Shown here: piece after piece, positions 22,825 through 29,862 of the stretch
How positions within the stretch are numbered: position 1 is the stretch's first letter
Layout of the letters: each line of letters opens with the position of its first letter
NCBI GenBank assembly: GCA_027314515.1
Contig: DAHVAR010000116.1
Span: 1-39,818 of the forward strand
Source: Actinomycetota bacterium
GTDB taxonomy: Bacteria; Actinomycetota; Actinomycetes; Streptosporangiales; Streptosporangiaceae
Reading direction: 5' to 3'
DNA length: 39,818 nucleotides
The notes under the pieces: generated by a model
What the model was told of the DNA's origin: nothing
The model's database searches: none
Seen by the model: only the letters and a program-made list of their open reading frames with translations
Program-made: the position numbers and the translations under genes

Positions 22825-22856
22825 GCGCCATGCCCGGCGCGCGCCATGCCCGGTGC
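22825..22856. repeat. 16-bp tandem duplication upstream of the sigma-like membrane protein
   Basis: GCGCCATGCCCGGCGC at 22825-22840 and GCGCCATGCCCGGTGC at 22841-22856, one mismatch. It lies in the untranslated leader of the next gene. Confidence 0.9.
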
Positions 22857-22907
22857 GCGCGGCGGGCGCGCTCGAAAAGGTGCTGAGGCGGGAGGTACAG
22901 AAGGCGG

Positions 22908-24929
22908 ATGCCTGCGTCAGAGACGTTCGACGCCTTCTACGCGCGCACGGTCTGGAGCGTCACCAACCAGATGCACGAGCTGGCTGCTGACGACCCTAAC
23001 GCCGACCACGCCATCAGGGAGGCGTACGCCAAGGCCTACCAGCAGTGGTACCAGGTGTCCGGCTACCCCGATCCGCAGGCGTGGGTGCTGACGACTGCCA
23101 GGGCTGCCTATGAGCGCCGCCGGGCGGCGGCGGGCCTCAACCGGCGCCCATCGGCCCAGTCCAGCGAATCAAGGACGGGGCGGGAACGCTACCTGCCGCC
23201 CGCTCAGCCCGGCGGCGGCCAGGGTCAGCCGCTGGCCGGTCCCGACGGGACCATCGCTGGCCCGTGGCGCAATGGCGCGGGCGCGGGCCGCATCGACGGC
23301 ACCGGCGCTAGCACGCCGGGAACCGTACCGGCCCCGCCGAATTACCCGGCTCCGGGCGCCATGTCAGGGGGCAGCGGTAGTCCCGCAGGCGGAAAGCCCA
23401 CCGCCGTCATCGCCGCGGGCGCCGCTGCGACGGCTGACCAGGCCAACCACCGGGCCGGCTGGCTTGGCGTAGCCAGCGAGCCCGGCAGGGCGGGCGGCCA
23501 GACCAGCGCTGATGGGCTCGGACCCGATGAACCAGGACGCGGTGGTCTTGGCAGTGGCGCGCCTGGCCGCAACGGGCTCGGGGACGGCACGCTCCAGCAG
23601 CCACCAGGCGGCTGGGTCGACCGGCTGGGCTCCCGTCGCAACATGATGGTGGCCGGGGTCGTCGCGGTCGCCGCACTGGCGATCGCAGTGGTCGCGTACA
23701 GCGCCGGCGGCGGCAATAAGGCGCCCGCTCCGGCCGCAAGCCAGCACGCGAGCAGCAAGCCCGGCGGCCGGCCGAAGCCGCACATGCTCGCCGCCGGGCG
23801 CACCGGCAGGCGCTCGGCGATTCCGTGGTCCCTCGTCGGGCCGGGCTGGGCTCTCGCCGAACTCTCCACCGCCGCGCCGAACTCGGCCGGGCAAGCCTCC
23901 GGCGGCGGCAGCTACATCACGTACCTGGTCGATCCGAAAGGCGGCAAGTACGAGATCACGGCGTCGTCGGGCGGCACCGCCCCCGGGCTGATGGCATGGT
24001 CCGGGGATGCCCAGCGGGCGCTCGTCTATACCGGCTCCGGTGCTGCCGGCGGCACCGGCAGCTATGCGCTGCTGAACGTGCGGACCGGGCATTTCGCACC
24101 GCTGCCACTGCCGGACGGAGTAGTGCCGGTCGGGTTCGCCAGGCCCCTGGGCCTTGCCATCCTGGCGGTGCACCAGGGACCGGCGCAGTTCCATCTGCAG
24201 CGCTATACCCTGACCGGCCAGCTCCAGCAGACGCTGGCCGCGCTGCCGCGCAAGCTGGGCGAGACCCTGGCGTGGAACACCTGTGACATCGGTGCCGCCT
24301 GCGCGCTGAGCTCGCCGGATGGGCTGACCGACGTCTGGGGCGTGGCCGGCGATGCCATGCAGGTGGTCAGCAACGCCGGCGGCAAGGCCACCCGGCTGCA
24401 TGTGAAGGACAGCGGCCACCCGTCCGCCTGCATGCCGCTCAGCTGGTGGAACGACACCACGGTCCTGGCGGACTGCGCCGCGACTGGCGCACCGGACGGA
24501 GCTCGGCTGTGGCTGGTGCCCGATGACAGATCAGCACCGACCCCGCTCACTCCGGTCGTATCGGCTGCGCAAGGCGGCATCCGGGATGCCTGGCTGGCTG
24601 GTCAGACGACCTACGTGAGCTCCGTGACGTCCCGCCAGTGCCCGTCCGCGCCGGGCGGACCGGGCGGCATGGCCATCCTGCGCCTGGGCGCCGGCGGCCC
24701 GGTCACGATCCCCGGCAGCACGAACAACTACAGCACCGTCGTTGTCGCCTACCGCCAGCGGCTGCTGGTGCTGACCCAGACGAGCTGCCCGGGAACGTCG
24801 TCGCTACTGTGGTTCAACCCGGCGGCAGGCAGGGCACAGACGGCGCTGACCGCGCCGGCCGCCGAGGTGGGCGTGATCGGTGCGGTGCCATTCGGCAACG
24901 GCCCGACGGTCATCACCAACGGGTACTAG
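22908..24929 (+). CDS. Membrane protein with sigma-region-2-like N-terminus and sensor-like outside domain
   Basis: A 673-residue protein I cannot assign to a named family. Residues 5-75 look like ECF sigma region 2: FDAFYARTVWSVTN, an acidic stretch with AIREAYAKAYQQWY, then PQAWVLTTARAAYERRR. No region 4 follows. Residues 80-240 are a low-complexity Gly/Pro/Ala-rich linker. One membrane helix lies at about 247-265. The remaining 400 residues would be outside and look like a beta-propeller: repeated short strands with LVDPKGGKYEITASSGG, LLNVRTGHF and ILRLGAGG, plus several cysteines (CDIGAAC and others) that could form disulfides. The layout suggests an envelope sensor tethering a sigma-like domain to the membrane, but no partner gene is adjacent. 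A GGAGG lies 12 nt before the ATG, with a closer AAGGCGG. Confidence 0.75.
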   Translation: MPASETFDAFYARTVWSVTNQMHELAADDPNADHAIREAYAKAYQQWYQVSGYPDPQAWVLTTARAAYERRRAAAGLNRRPSAQSSESRTGRERYLPPAQPGGGQGQPLAGPDGTIAGPWRNGAGAGRIDGTGASTPGTVPAPPNYPAPGAMSGGSGSPAGGKPTAVIAAGAAATADQANHRAGWLGVASEPGRAGGQTSADGLGPDEPGRGGLGSGAPGRNGLGDGTLQQPPGGWVDRLGSRRNMMVAGVVAVAALAIAVVAYSAGGGNKAPAPAASQHASSKPGGRPKPHMLAAGRTGRRSAIPWSLVGPGWALAELSTAAPNSAGQASGGGSYITYLVDPKGGKYEITASSGGTAPGLMAWSGDAQRALVYTGSGAAGGTGSYALLNVRTGHFAPLPLPDGVVPVGFARPLGLAILAVHQGPAQFHLQRYTLTGQLQQTLAALPRKLGETLAWNTCDIGAACALSSPDGLTDVWGVAGDAMQVVSNAGGKATRLHVKDSGHPSACMPLSWWNDTTVLADCAATGAPDGARLWLVPDDRSAPTPLTPVVSAAQGGIRDAWLAGQTTYVSSVTSRQCPSAPGGPGGMAILRLGAGGPVTIPGSTNNYSTVVVAYRQRLLVLTQTSCPGTSSLLWFNPAAGRAQTALTAPAAEVGVIGAVPFGNGPTVITNGY

Positions 24930-24934
24930 GGCGG

Positions 24935-25252
24935 CTAGCCAGCCTGCGGCGACGGCTCGACCGGGCCCCCGCAGCGCCAGTACTCCCCGTCGGCCCGAGC
25001 CAGGAACTCCTCATCGACCAGGTACCGGCGAAGCGCGGCGCAGTCGCTGAAGATCGCGGACAGGATCCGGTTGACGTCGCGCTCGGGGTAGCGAGTGCCC
25101 GGCTCGAATGCCTGCGCCACCTCGCCGAGCAAAAGCAGCCGCCGCGATCGCCTGGCCGGCAGCACCTCGACCCTGCCATCGCGCAGGAAGCCGGCCAGCC
25201 GGGCGTCGCGAGCAAGCGAGTCCAGGACGCGGAGCACACCGGGCGTCGTCAT
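24935..25252 (-). CDS. DUF2087 domain protein
   Basis: A 105-residue protein matching the DUF2087 domain over most of its length: FLRDGRVEVLPARRSRRLLL, FEPGTRYPERDVNRIL and CAALRRYLVDEEFLARADG with YWR. DUF2087 is often the C-terminal part of small DNA-binding regulators; here it stands alone with a short N-terminal helix. A transcription-related role is a guess. It converges on the membrane protein gene with 5 bp between stops. AATAAT lies 6 nt before the ATG, a leaderless layout. Confidence 0.85.
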   Translation of the reverse strand: MTTPGVLRVLDSLARDARLAGFLRDGRVEVLPARRSRRLLLLGEVAQAFEPGTRYPERDVNRILSAIFSDCAALRRYLVDEEFLARADGEYWRCGGPVEPSPQAG

Positions 25253-25258
25253 GCGGCG

Positions 25259-25264
25259 ATTATT
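25259..25264 (-). promoter_or_regulatory. -10 box of the DUF2087 gene, leaderless
   Basis: AATAAT on the minus strand ends 6 nt before the ATG at 25252. It is among the closest matches to TATAAT in the window. Confidence 0.5.
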
Positions 25265-25375
25265 ACCCGGGCCACGGGCGCCGCCTCAACCGCTTTCAGC
25301 CCGGTTCTCGCAGCCGAACCAGCCGAAACCTGGCCACCCTGGCCGCGCCGTCGCGGCGCGCGCCCGGCAGGTCAC

Positions 25376-25381
25376 TAGGCT
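25376..25381 (+). promoter_or_regulatory. -10 box of the cysteinyl-tRNA synthetase gene, leaderless
   Basis: TAGGCT lies 7 nt before the GTG at 25389. It excludes the in-frame ATG at 25095 as the start, since that lies well upstream of the box and inside the DUF2087 gene. Confidence 0.5.
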
Positions 25382-25388
25382 GGCAGCC

Positions 25389-26822
25389 GTGCTGCGCCTC
25401 TACGACACCCGGCAGCGCGCCGTGGCGGAGATCACCCCCGCGCGGCCCGGCCAGCTGCGGATGTACGCCTGCGGGCCAACGGTGTACCGGTTCGCCCACG
25501 TCGGCAACATGCGGACCGTCCTGCTCAGTGACCTGATCCGGCGGAATGCCGAGCGGCATGGCTGGTCGGTCATCGTCTGCCAGAACATCACCGATGTCGG
25601 TCACCTGGCCGACGGCAACGAGCCCGACCCCGACGGCGAGGACAAGGTCCTGTCGCAGGCCCGCGCGGAGGGCAAGTCCGCGCTCGATATCGCGCGTTTC
25701 TACGAAGACGCGTTCTGGCGGGACTGCGAGACGCTGAACATCGGCAGGCCGGACTACGCGCCGCGCGCATCAGAGTCGATCGACCTGACGATCGAGCTGA
25801 TCGCCAGGCTGATCGGGACCGGGCACGCCTACCCGGTCGCCAGCGGCTCGGTGTACTTCGACGCGCGCAGCGCTCCCGGTTACGGAGCCATCTCCGGGAA
25901 CCGGCTGGATGACCTGCGTCCCGGCTACCGGTTCGCCGGCGGCGTGGACACCGACAAGCGGTTCCACGCTGACTGGGCGCTGTGGAAGGCGGCGCCGGCT
26001 GACCGCGAGCTGACCTGGCAGGCACCCTGGGGCACTGGCTTCCCCGGCTGGCACACTGAGTGCTCGGCGATGTCGCTGAAGTTCCTCGGCACGGAGATCG
26101 ATATCCACACCGGCGGCATCGACCTGCGGTTCCCGCATCACGAGGACGAGCGAGCCCAGTCCGATTCGGTAGCCGGACACGAGGTAGTACGGCACTGGGT
26201 GCACGGTGAGCACGTCCTGTTTGACGGTCGCAAGATGGCCAAGTCGACCGGCAACGTGGTGCTGCTGCCGGACGTGGCAGCCCGCGGGCTGGACCCGCTC
26301 GCCGTCCGGCTTGCCTTCCTCGAGCACCGCTATCGCCAGCAGATGAACCTCACCTGGGACACCCTGGCTGCCTCGGACGGCACCGTGCGCCGGTGGCGTG
26401 AATTGGTGGCGGACTGGGCCAACGAGCCGAGCAAGCCCATCTGCGCGGAGTACTGGTCCCGGCTCACTACCGCGCTGGACGACGATCTGGACACCCCCGC
26501 GGCCCTGCGGACATTGCGCGAGCTGGCCAAGGACCGCGAGATCCCGGCTGGCTCGAAGTTCGAGACGTTCGCCGCCGCGGACCGGATCCTGGCGCTCGAC
26601 CTGGTCAGCCTGGTGGGGAAGCCGCAGTCAGCACCGCTGCCGGAAGGGGCGGAGGCGATGCTCGCCGAGCGGGCGGCGGCCCGTGAGCGGAACGACTTTG
26701 CCGCCAGTGACCGGCTGCGAGACGTGCTGGCCGACCTCGGCGTCGCGGTCCGGGACACGCCGGAGGGCCAGGCGTGGACAGTCACTCCGGCGCCTCGTCG
26801 TGGGTCCGATTTACGGCGTTAG
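25389..26822 (+). CDS. cysS: Cysteinyl-tRNA synthetase (second actinobacterial type)
   Basis: A 477-residue class I synthetase that joins Cys to tRNA-Cys. Zinc and cysteine site: Cys28 in YACGPTVY, the Cys in GWHTECSAMS, and the HHEDE segment. HVGN stands for the HIGH motif, and KMAKSTGN (282-289) for KMSKS, with Ala for the first Ser. It is not MshC, which shares the fold but has a different N-terminus and motifs. The type beginning MLRLYDTR is, as I recall, a paralogue kept beside the main CysRS in several actinomycetes; the main copy is not in this window, so I cannot tell whether this is the sole enzyme. A TAGGCT box lies 7 nt before the GTG. Confidence 0.9.
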   Translation: MLRLYDTRQRAVAEITPARPGQLRMYACGPTVYRFAHVGNMRTVLLSDLIRRNAERHGWSVIVCQNITDVGHLADGNEPDPDGEDKVLSQARAEGKSALDIARFYEDAFWRDCETLNIGRPDYAPRASESIDLTIELIARLIGTGHAYPVASGSVYFDARSAPGYGAISGNRLDDLRPGYRFAGGVDTDKRFHADWALWKAAPADRELTWQAPWGTGFPGWHTECSAMSLKFLGTEIDIHTGGIDLRFPHHEDERAQSDSVAGHEVVRHWVHGEHVLFDGRKMAKSTGNVVLLPDVAARGLDPLAVRLAFLEHRYRQQMNLTWDTLAASDGTVRRWRELVADWANEPSKPICAEYWSRLTTALDDDLDTPAALRTLRELAKDREIPAGSKFETFAAADRILALDLVSLVGKPQSAPLPEGAEAMLAERAAARERNDFAASDRLRDVLADLGVAVRDTPEGQAWTVTPAPRRGSDLRR

Positions 26823-26882
26823 CGCGACTTGTCGCAAGGGCAGGCCATGATCGAAGTGACTTTGCTGTTGCTCTGGCGACAG

Positions 26883-26888
26883 TAAATT
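26883..26888 (+). promoter_or_regulatory. -10 box in front of a 30-codon ORF
   Basis: TAAATT lies exactly 7 nt before the ATG at 26896. It has the same geometry as the leaderless genes of this window, with TTGCTG 15 bp upstream. Confidence 0.5.
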
Positions 26889-26895
26889 CACATTC

Positions 26896-26988
26896 ATGAA
26901 GATCATCTCTCTGGCAAGGGCAGGCCTCGCCGGAGCGGCGCAACAGATCAGCGTTCGCCGGGCAGATTACGCAACAGATCAGCAGTGA
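26896..26988 (+). CDS. Candidate leaderless 30-residue peptide upstream of ddaH
   Basis: ATG at 26896 to TGA at 26986-26988. The peptide begins MKIISLARAGLAGAAQQ, a basic then Ala/Leu/Gly-rich start a little like a weak signal sequence, and ends polar with an Arg-Arg pair and ...DQQ. A TAAATT box 7 nt upstream gives it the leaderless layout of real genes nearby. It could be a leader peptide controlling ddaH-rocD, a small protein, or the remnant of a longer gene; I do not recognise it. Two copies of a 13-mer lie inside the ORF. Confidence 0.4.
   Translation: MKIISLARAGLAGAAQQISVRRADYATDQQ
26940..26983 (+). repeat. 13-bp direct repeat pair in the ddaH leader
   Basis: GCAACAGATCAGC at 26940-26952 and 26971-26983, identical, 31 bp apart. 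The spacing of three helical turns would put both copies on the same DNA face. Confidence 0.85.
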
Positions 26989-27062
26989 TGCGCATGAGGC
27001 GCCAGGGCACGAGCACGCCTGCGGCTTCTACGCTGGACTGACCTAGATCATCGGGCCAGGAG

Positions 27063-27088
27063 CAGATCATCCGCCCAGATCATCCGCC
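27063..27088 (+). repeat. 13-bp tandem duplication just upstream of ddaH
   Basis: CAGATCATCCGCC at 27063-27075 and 27076-27088, identical and abutting, with a partial third copy near 27044. The unit contains the AGATCATC octamer. It lies 18 nt before the ddaH start. Confidence 0.9.
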
Positions 27089-27106
27089 GAACGGGAGCAC
27101 CTGACC

Positions 27107-27925
27107 ATGACGGAGACCACCCGCCGCTGCACTCACGCGAGGACGTACTTGATGTGCCCGCCTGAGCACTTCGCCGTGCAGTACGCGATCAATCCGTGGA
27201 TGAACCCGGATCGGCCAGTGGACAATGCGCTCGCCAGGCGCCAGTGGCACCACCTCCGCGACGTCTACCAGGGCCTCGGCCACACTGTCCGCACTATCAC
27301 GCCGGAGGCAGGGCTCCCGGATATGGTCTTCGCGGCGAACGGCGCTACCGTCATCGACGGCAAGGTGCTCGGCGCTAACTTCAAGTTCCCGCAACGCCAG
27401 CCCGAGGCTGACGCCTACCTCAACTGGTTCCGCGAGCACGGCTACGGCCAGGTCCGCGAGTCGCACGTGCTGAACGAGGGCGAGGGCGACATCGTCTTCG
27501 CCGGGCGAGCCATCCTGGCCGGCTACGGTTTCCGCAGCGACGAGGCCGTGCGCGACGAGCTGACCGAGCTTTTCGGGTTCCCGGTCATCAGCCTTCGCCT
27601 GGTCGACCCGCGCTTTTACCATCTGGACACCGCGCTCGTCGTACTGGACGAGGCCACTATCGCTTACTATCCGGCAGCGTTCGACGACGCCGGCCGGGCC
27701 GCACTGGCGTCCCATTTCAGCCAGATCATCGAGGCGAAAGATGAGGACGCCGAGGTGCTCGGCCTGAACGGCATCAGCGACGGCCGCAATGTCGTGCTGC
27801 CCGTGCAGGCGACTGGCCTCGCCGCGCAACTGGCCGAGGCGGGATTCAATCCGGTCGGTGTCGACATGTCCGAGTTGCTGAAGGCGGGCGGCGGCCCGAA
27901 GTGCTGCACTCTGGAACTGAGGTAA
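27107..27925 (+). CDS. ddaH: Dimethylargininase-type amidinohydrolase
   Basis: A 272-residue beta/alpha-propeller guanidino hydrolase of the DDAH/arginine deiminase superfamily. Members turn methylarginine (or arginine) into citrulline, or in some actinomycetes arginine-type substrates into ornithine-pathway intermediates. Asp72 lies in PDMVFAAN, a carboxylate loop in NEGEGDIVF (123-131), His172 in FYHLDT, and the nucleophile is in PKCCTLELR near the end (Cys266 or Cys267). Pairing with rocD 32 bp downstream points to use of arginine-like compounds as a nitrogen source, ending in glutamate semialdehyde. GGGAG lies about 8 nt before the ATG. The long leader suggests substrate-dependent control. 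Confidence 0.9.
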   Translation: MTETTRRCTHARTYLMCPPEHFAVQYAINPWMNPDRPVDNALARRQWHHLRDVYQGLGHTVRTITPEAGLPDMVFAANGATVIDGKVLGANFKFPQRQPEADAYLNWFREHGYGQVRESHVLNEGEGDIVFAGRAILAGYGFRSDEAVRDELTELFGFPVISLRLVDPRFYHLDTALVVLDEATIAYYPAAFDDAGRAALASHFSQIIEAKDEDAEVLGLNGISDGRNVVLPVQATGLAAQLAEAGFNPVGVDMSELLKAGGGPKCCTLELR

Positions 27926-27957
27926 CCGAAATGGCGGTCGACGGCGGGAGGGAGCAC

Positions 27958-29166
27958 ATGGTGAGCACGGGCCCCGAGGTGTCAGCACAACTGCGCGCCC
28001 AGGCGGCGGCGCACAGCGCACACAACTACGATCCGCTGCCAGTGGTGATCGCCGAGGCTGACGGCGCCTGGGTGACCGACGTCGAGGGCAAGCGCTACCT
28101 GGACATGCTGGCCGCCTACTCGGCTATCAACTTCGGGCACCGTCACCCCCGGCTGGTCGCGGCCGCGCACCGTCAACTGGAGCGCGTGACGCTCGTCAGC
28201 CGCGCCTTCGAGCACGACCAGTTCGGCCCGTTCTGCGCTGAGCTGGCCGCCTTGGCAGGCATGGAAATGGTCCTGCCGATGAACACCGGCGCCGAAGCGG
28301 TCGAGACGGCAATCAAGACTGCCCGCAAATGGGGTTACGAGGTCAAGGGCGTTCCCGACGGCCAGGCCATCATCATCGTGTTCGACGGCAATTTTCACGG
28401 CCGGACCACCACAATCGTCAGCTTCTCCACCGACCCGGACGCGCGCGACGGCTTCGGTCCGTACACGCCGGGTTTCCGGATCGTTCCTTACGGCGATCTG
28501 GCAGCCCTGGCCGCCGCGATGGACGACAGGGTCGTGGCGGTCCTGGCAGAGCCGATCCAGGGTGAGGCCGGCGTGCTGGTGCCGCCATCCGGCTTCCTGC
28601 CGGGCGTCCGCGAACTGTGCACCGAACACGGTGCGCTGTTCATCGCCGACGAGATCCAGTCGGGCCTGGGTCGCACCGGCACGACGTTCGCGTGCGAACA
28701 CTCCGACGTCGTGCCGGACATGTACATCCTGGGCAAGGCCCTGGGTGGCGGCATTGTGCCGGTGTCGGCGGTCGTCTCGTCGAGCGACGTGCTCGGCGTC
28801 TTCAAGCCCGGCCAGCACGGCTCCACCTTCGGCGGTAACCCGCTCGCCTGCGCGGTCGCGCGCGAGGTCATCGCGATGCTCGCGACCGGCGAGTTTCAGG
28901 AGCGCTCGGCGAAGCTCGGCGCGCACATGCACGACCGGCTCAGCGCACTGCCGCAGCACAAGGTCAATGACGTGCGCGGCCGCGGGCTGTGGGCCGGGAT
29001 CGAGTTTGCCGAATTGCCCGGGCGGGTCGCCTGCGAGGAGCTGGCCAAGCGGGGCGTGCTTGCTAAGGACACCCACGGCTCGACCATCCGGCTGGCACCG
29101 CCACTGGTCATCGGCGAGGACGACCTGGACTGGGCGATCGACCAGGTCGAGGCACTGGTTCGCTGA
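27958..29166 (+). CDS. rocD: Ornithine aminotransferase
   Basis: A 402-residue class III PLP aminotransferase turning ornithine plus 2-oxoglutarate into glutamate-5-semialdehyde and glutamate. Features are MNTGAEAVETAIKTARKWGY, FHGRTTTIVSFSTDP, the PLP-contacting Asp in FIADEIQSGLGRTG, the PLP lysine Lys260 in LGKALGGG, and HGSTFGGNPLA. The ATG at 27958 is chosen for the GGGAGGGAG just upstream; an in-frame ATG at 27931 with GAGGT 7 nt before it is possible. It follows ddaH by 32 bp in one operon. The histidine phosphatase gene comes 68 bp later and is probably separate. Confidence 0.95.
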   Translation: MVSTGPEVSAQLRAQAAAHSAHNYDPLPVVIAEADGAWVTDVEGKRYLDMLAAYSAINFGHRHPRLVAAAHRQLERVTLVSRAFEHDQFGPFCAELAALAGMEMVLPMNTGAEAVETAIKTARKWGYEVKGVPDGQAIIIVFDGNFHGRTTTIVSFSTDPDARDGFGPYTPGFRIVPYGDLAALAAAMDDRVVAVLAEPIQGEAGVLVPPSGFLPGVRELCTEHGALFIADEIQSGLGRTGTTFACEHSDVVPDMYILGKALGGGIVPVSAVVSSSDVLGVFKPGQHGSTFGGNPLACAVAREVIAMLATGEFQERSAKLGAHMHDRLSALPQHKVNDVRGRGLWAGIEFAELPGRVACEELAKRGVLAKDTHGSTIRLAPPLVIGEDDLDWAIDQVEALVR

Positions 29167-29234
29167 CCGCCGCCCGCGGCGCCGTCGGCGTACCCTGTCC
29201 CACCACCGCCCGAGCCGACGGAACCGGGGCCGCA

Positions 29235-29771
29235 GTGACGATCCGGATCGTGTTCGAGAAGCACTCGACCACCGACGACAACGAGAACGGCATCGCTACC
29301 GGCTGGCTGCCGGGCCGCCTGTCGGCGCTTGGCCGCGAGCAGGCAGCACAGCTGCGCGCGCGGCACCGGGCCGGCGAAGTCGCCGCCGTGTTCAGTTCCG
29401 ACCTGGCCCGCGCGGCCGAGACCGCGGCGATCGCGTTCGGCGGGACACCGGTTCCGGTGCTGCTTGACTGGCGGCTCCGGGAGTGCGATTACGGCTCCCA
29501 GACTGGATCGCCGACCGCCGAGCTGCACGCGCACCGGGCCGAGCACGTCGACACGCCTTATCCGGACGGCGAAAGCTGGCGGCAGGCCGCAGCCCGGGTA
29601 GCGAGGTTCGCAGCTGACCTGCCGCTGCGCTGGTCTGGCCGGCGAGTGCTGGTCATCGGGCACATCGCCACCCACTGGGGGCTCGAGCACCTGTTGCTCG
29701 GCACACCGCTCGAGGACCTGGCCGTCAGCGACTCCGGCTGGCAGCCCGGCTGGGAGTACACCATTGCCTGA
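29235..29771 (+). CDS. Histidine phosphatase family protein
   Basis: A 178-residue phosphoglycerate-mutase-like phosphatase. The usual RHG at the N-terminus is KHS (EKHSTTDD); the phosphorylated His is kept but the flanking Arg and Gly are not. FSSDLARAAETA, the acidic LRECDYG, and a second His in IGHIATHWGLE are present. The sequence matches an actinobacterial subgroup with ENGIATGWLPGRLS, whose substrate is unknown. GTG start, with TACCCT 38 nt upstream as a possible -10. It is followed by a strong terminator. Confidence 0.85.
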   Translation: MTIRIVFEKHSTTDDNENGIATGWLPGRLSALGREQAAQLRARHRAGEVAAVFSSDLARAAETAAIAFGGTPVPVLLDWRLRECDYGSQTGSPTAELHAHRAEHVDTPYPDGESWRQAAARVARFAADLPLRWSGRRVLVIGHIATHWGLEHLLLGTPLEDLAVSDSGWQPGWEYTIA

Positions 29772-29798
29772 GACCGGCGGCGGAACCGGTATTGTCCG

Positions 29799-29839
29799 CG
29801 CCTGGCTTTTTCAGCGCCATCCGCTGAAAATGCCAGGCG
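29799..29839. terminator. Long bidirectional hairpin terminator
   Basis: Arms 29799-29816 and 29822-29839 pair over 17 of 18 positions (one T-T mismatch at 29807/29831) around a 5-nt loop. The stem contains TTTT on one arm and AAAA on the other, between GC-rich blocks. It lies 27 nt after the phosphatase stop and 23 nt from the stop of the convergent DUF6113 gene, so it can serve both. It is the strongest hairpin in the window. Confidence 0.9.
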
Positions 29840-29862
29840 GGGAGTAGCCCGAGCCAGCTGGC

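Larger units (their letters stand above)
26823..27106 (+). promoter_or_regulatory. Leader region of the ddaH-rocD operon
   Basis: 284 bp, AT-richer than its surroundings near 26850-26910. It holds TTGCTG (26862-26867) and TAAATT (26883-26888) as a likely promoter, a 12-codon ORF (26847-26885) before it and a 30-codon ORF (26896-26988) after it. The octamer AGATCATC occurs four times (26900, 27045, 27064, 27077). Two identical 13-mers GCAAGGGCAGGCC lie at 26834 and 26914, and two GCAACAGATCAGC at 26940 and 26971. GGGAG lies about 8 nt before the ddaH ATG. The layout looks regulatory. Confidence 0.6.

Noticed and set aside
25389-26822. Identification as MshC (mycothiol ligase) because mshB is near
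   Set aside because: The protein has the KMAKSTGN and tRNA-synthetase C-terminal region and the CysRS-type start, not the shorter MshC form.
27982-29076. 364-codon minus-strand open frame opposite rocD
   Set aside because: It is a mirror of rocD codon bias; rocD is a complete, conserved aminotransferase.
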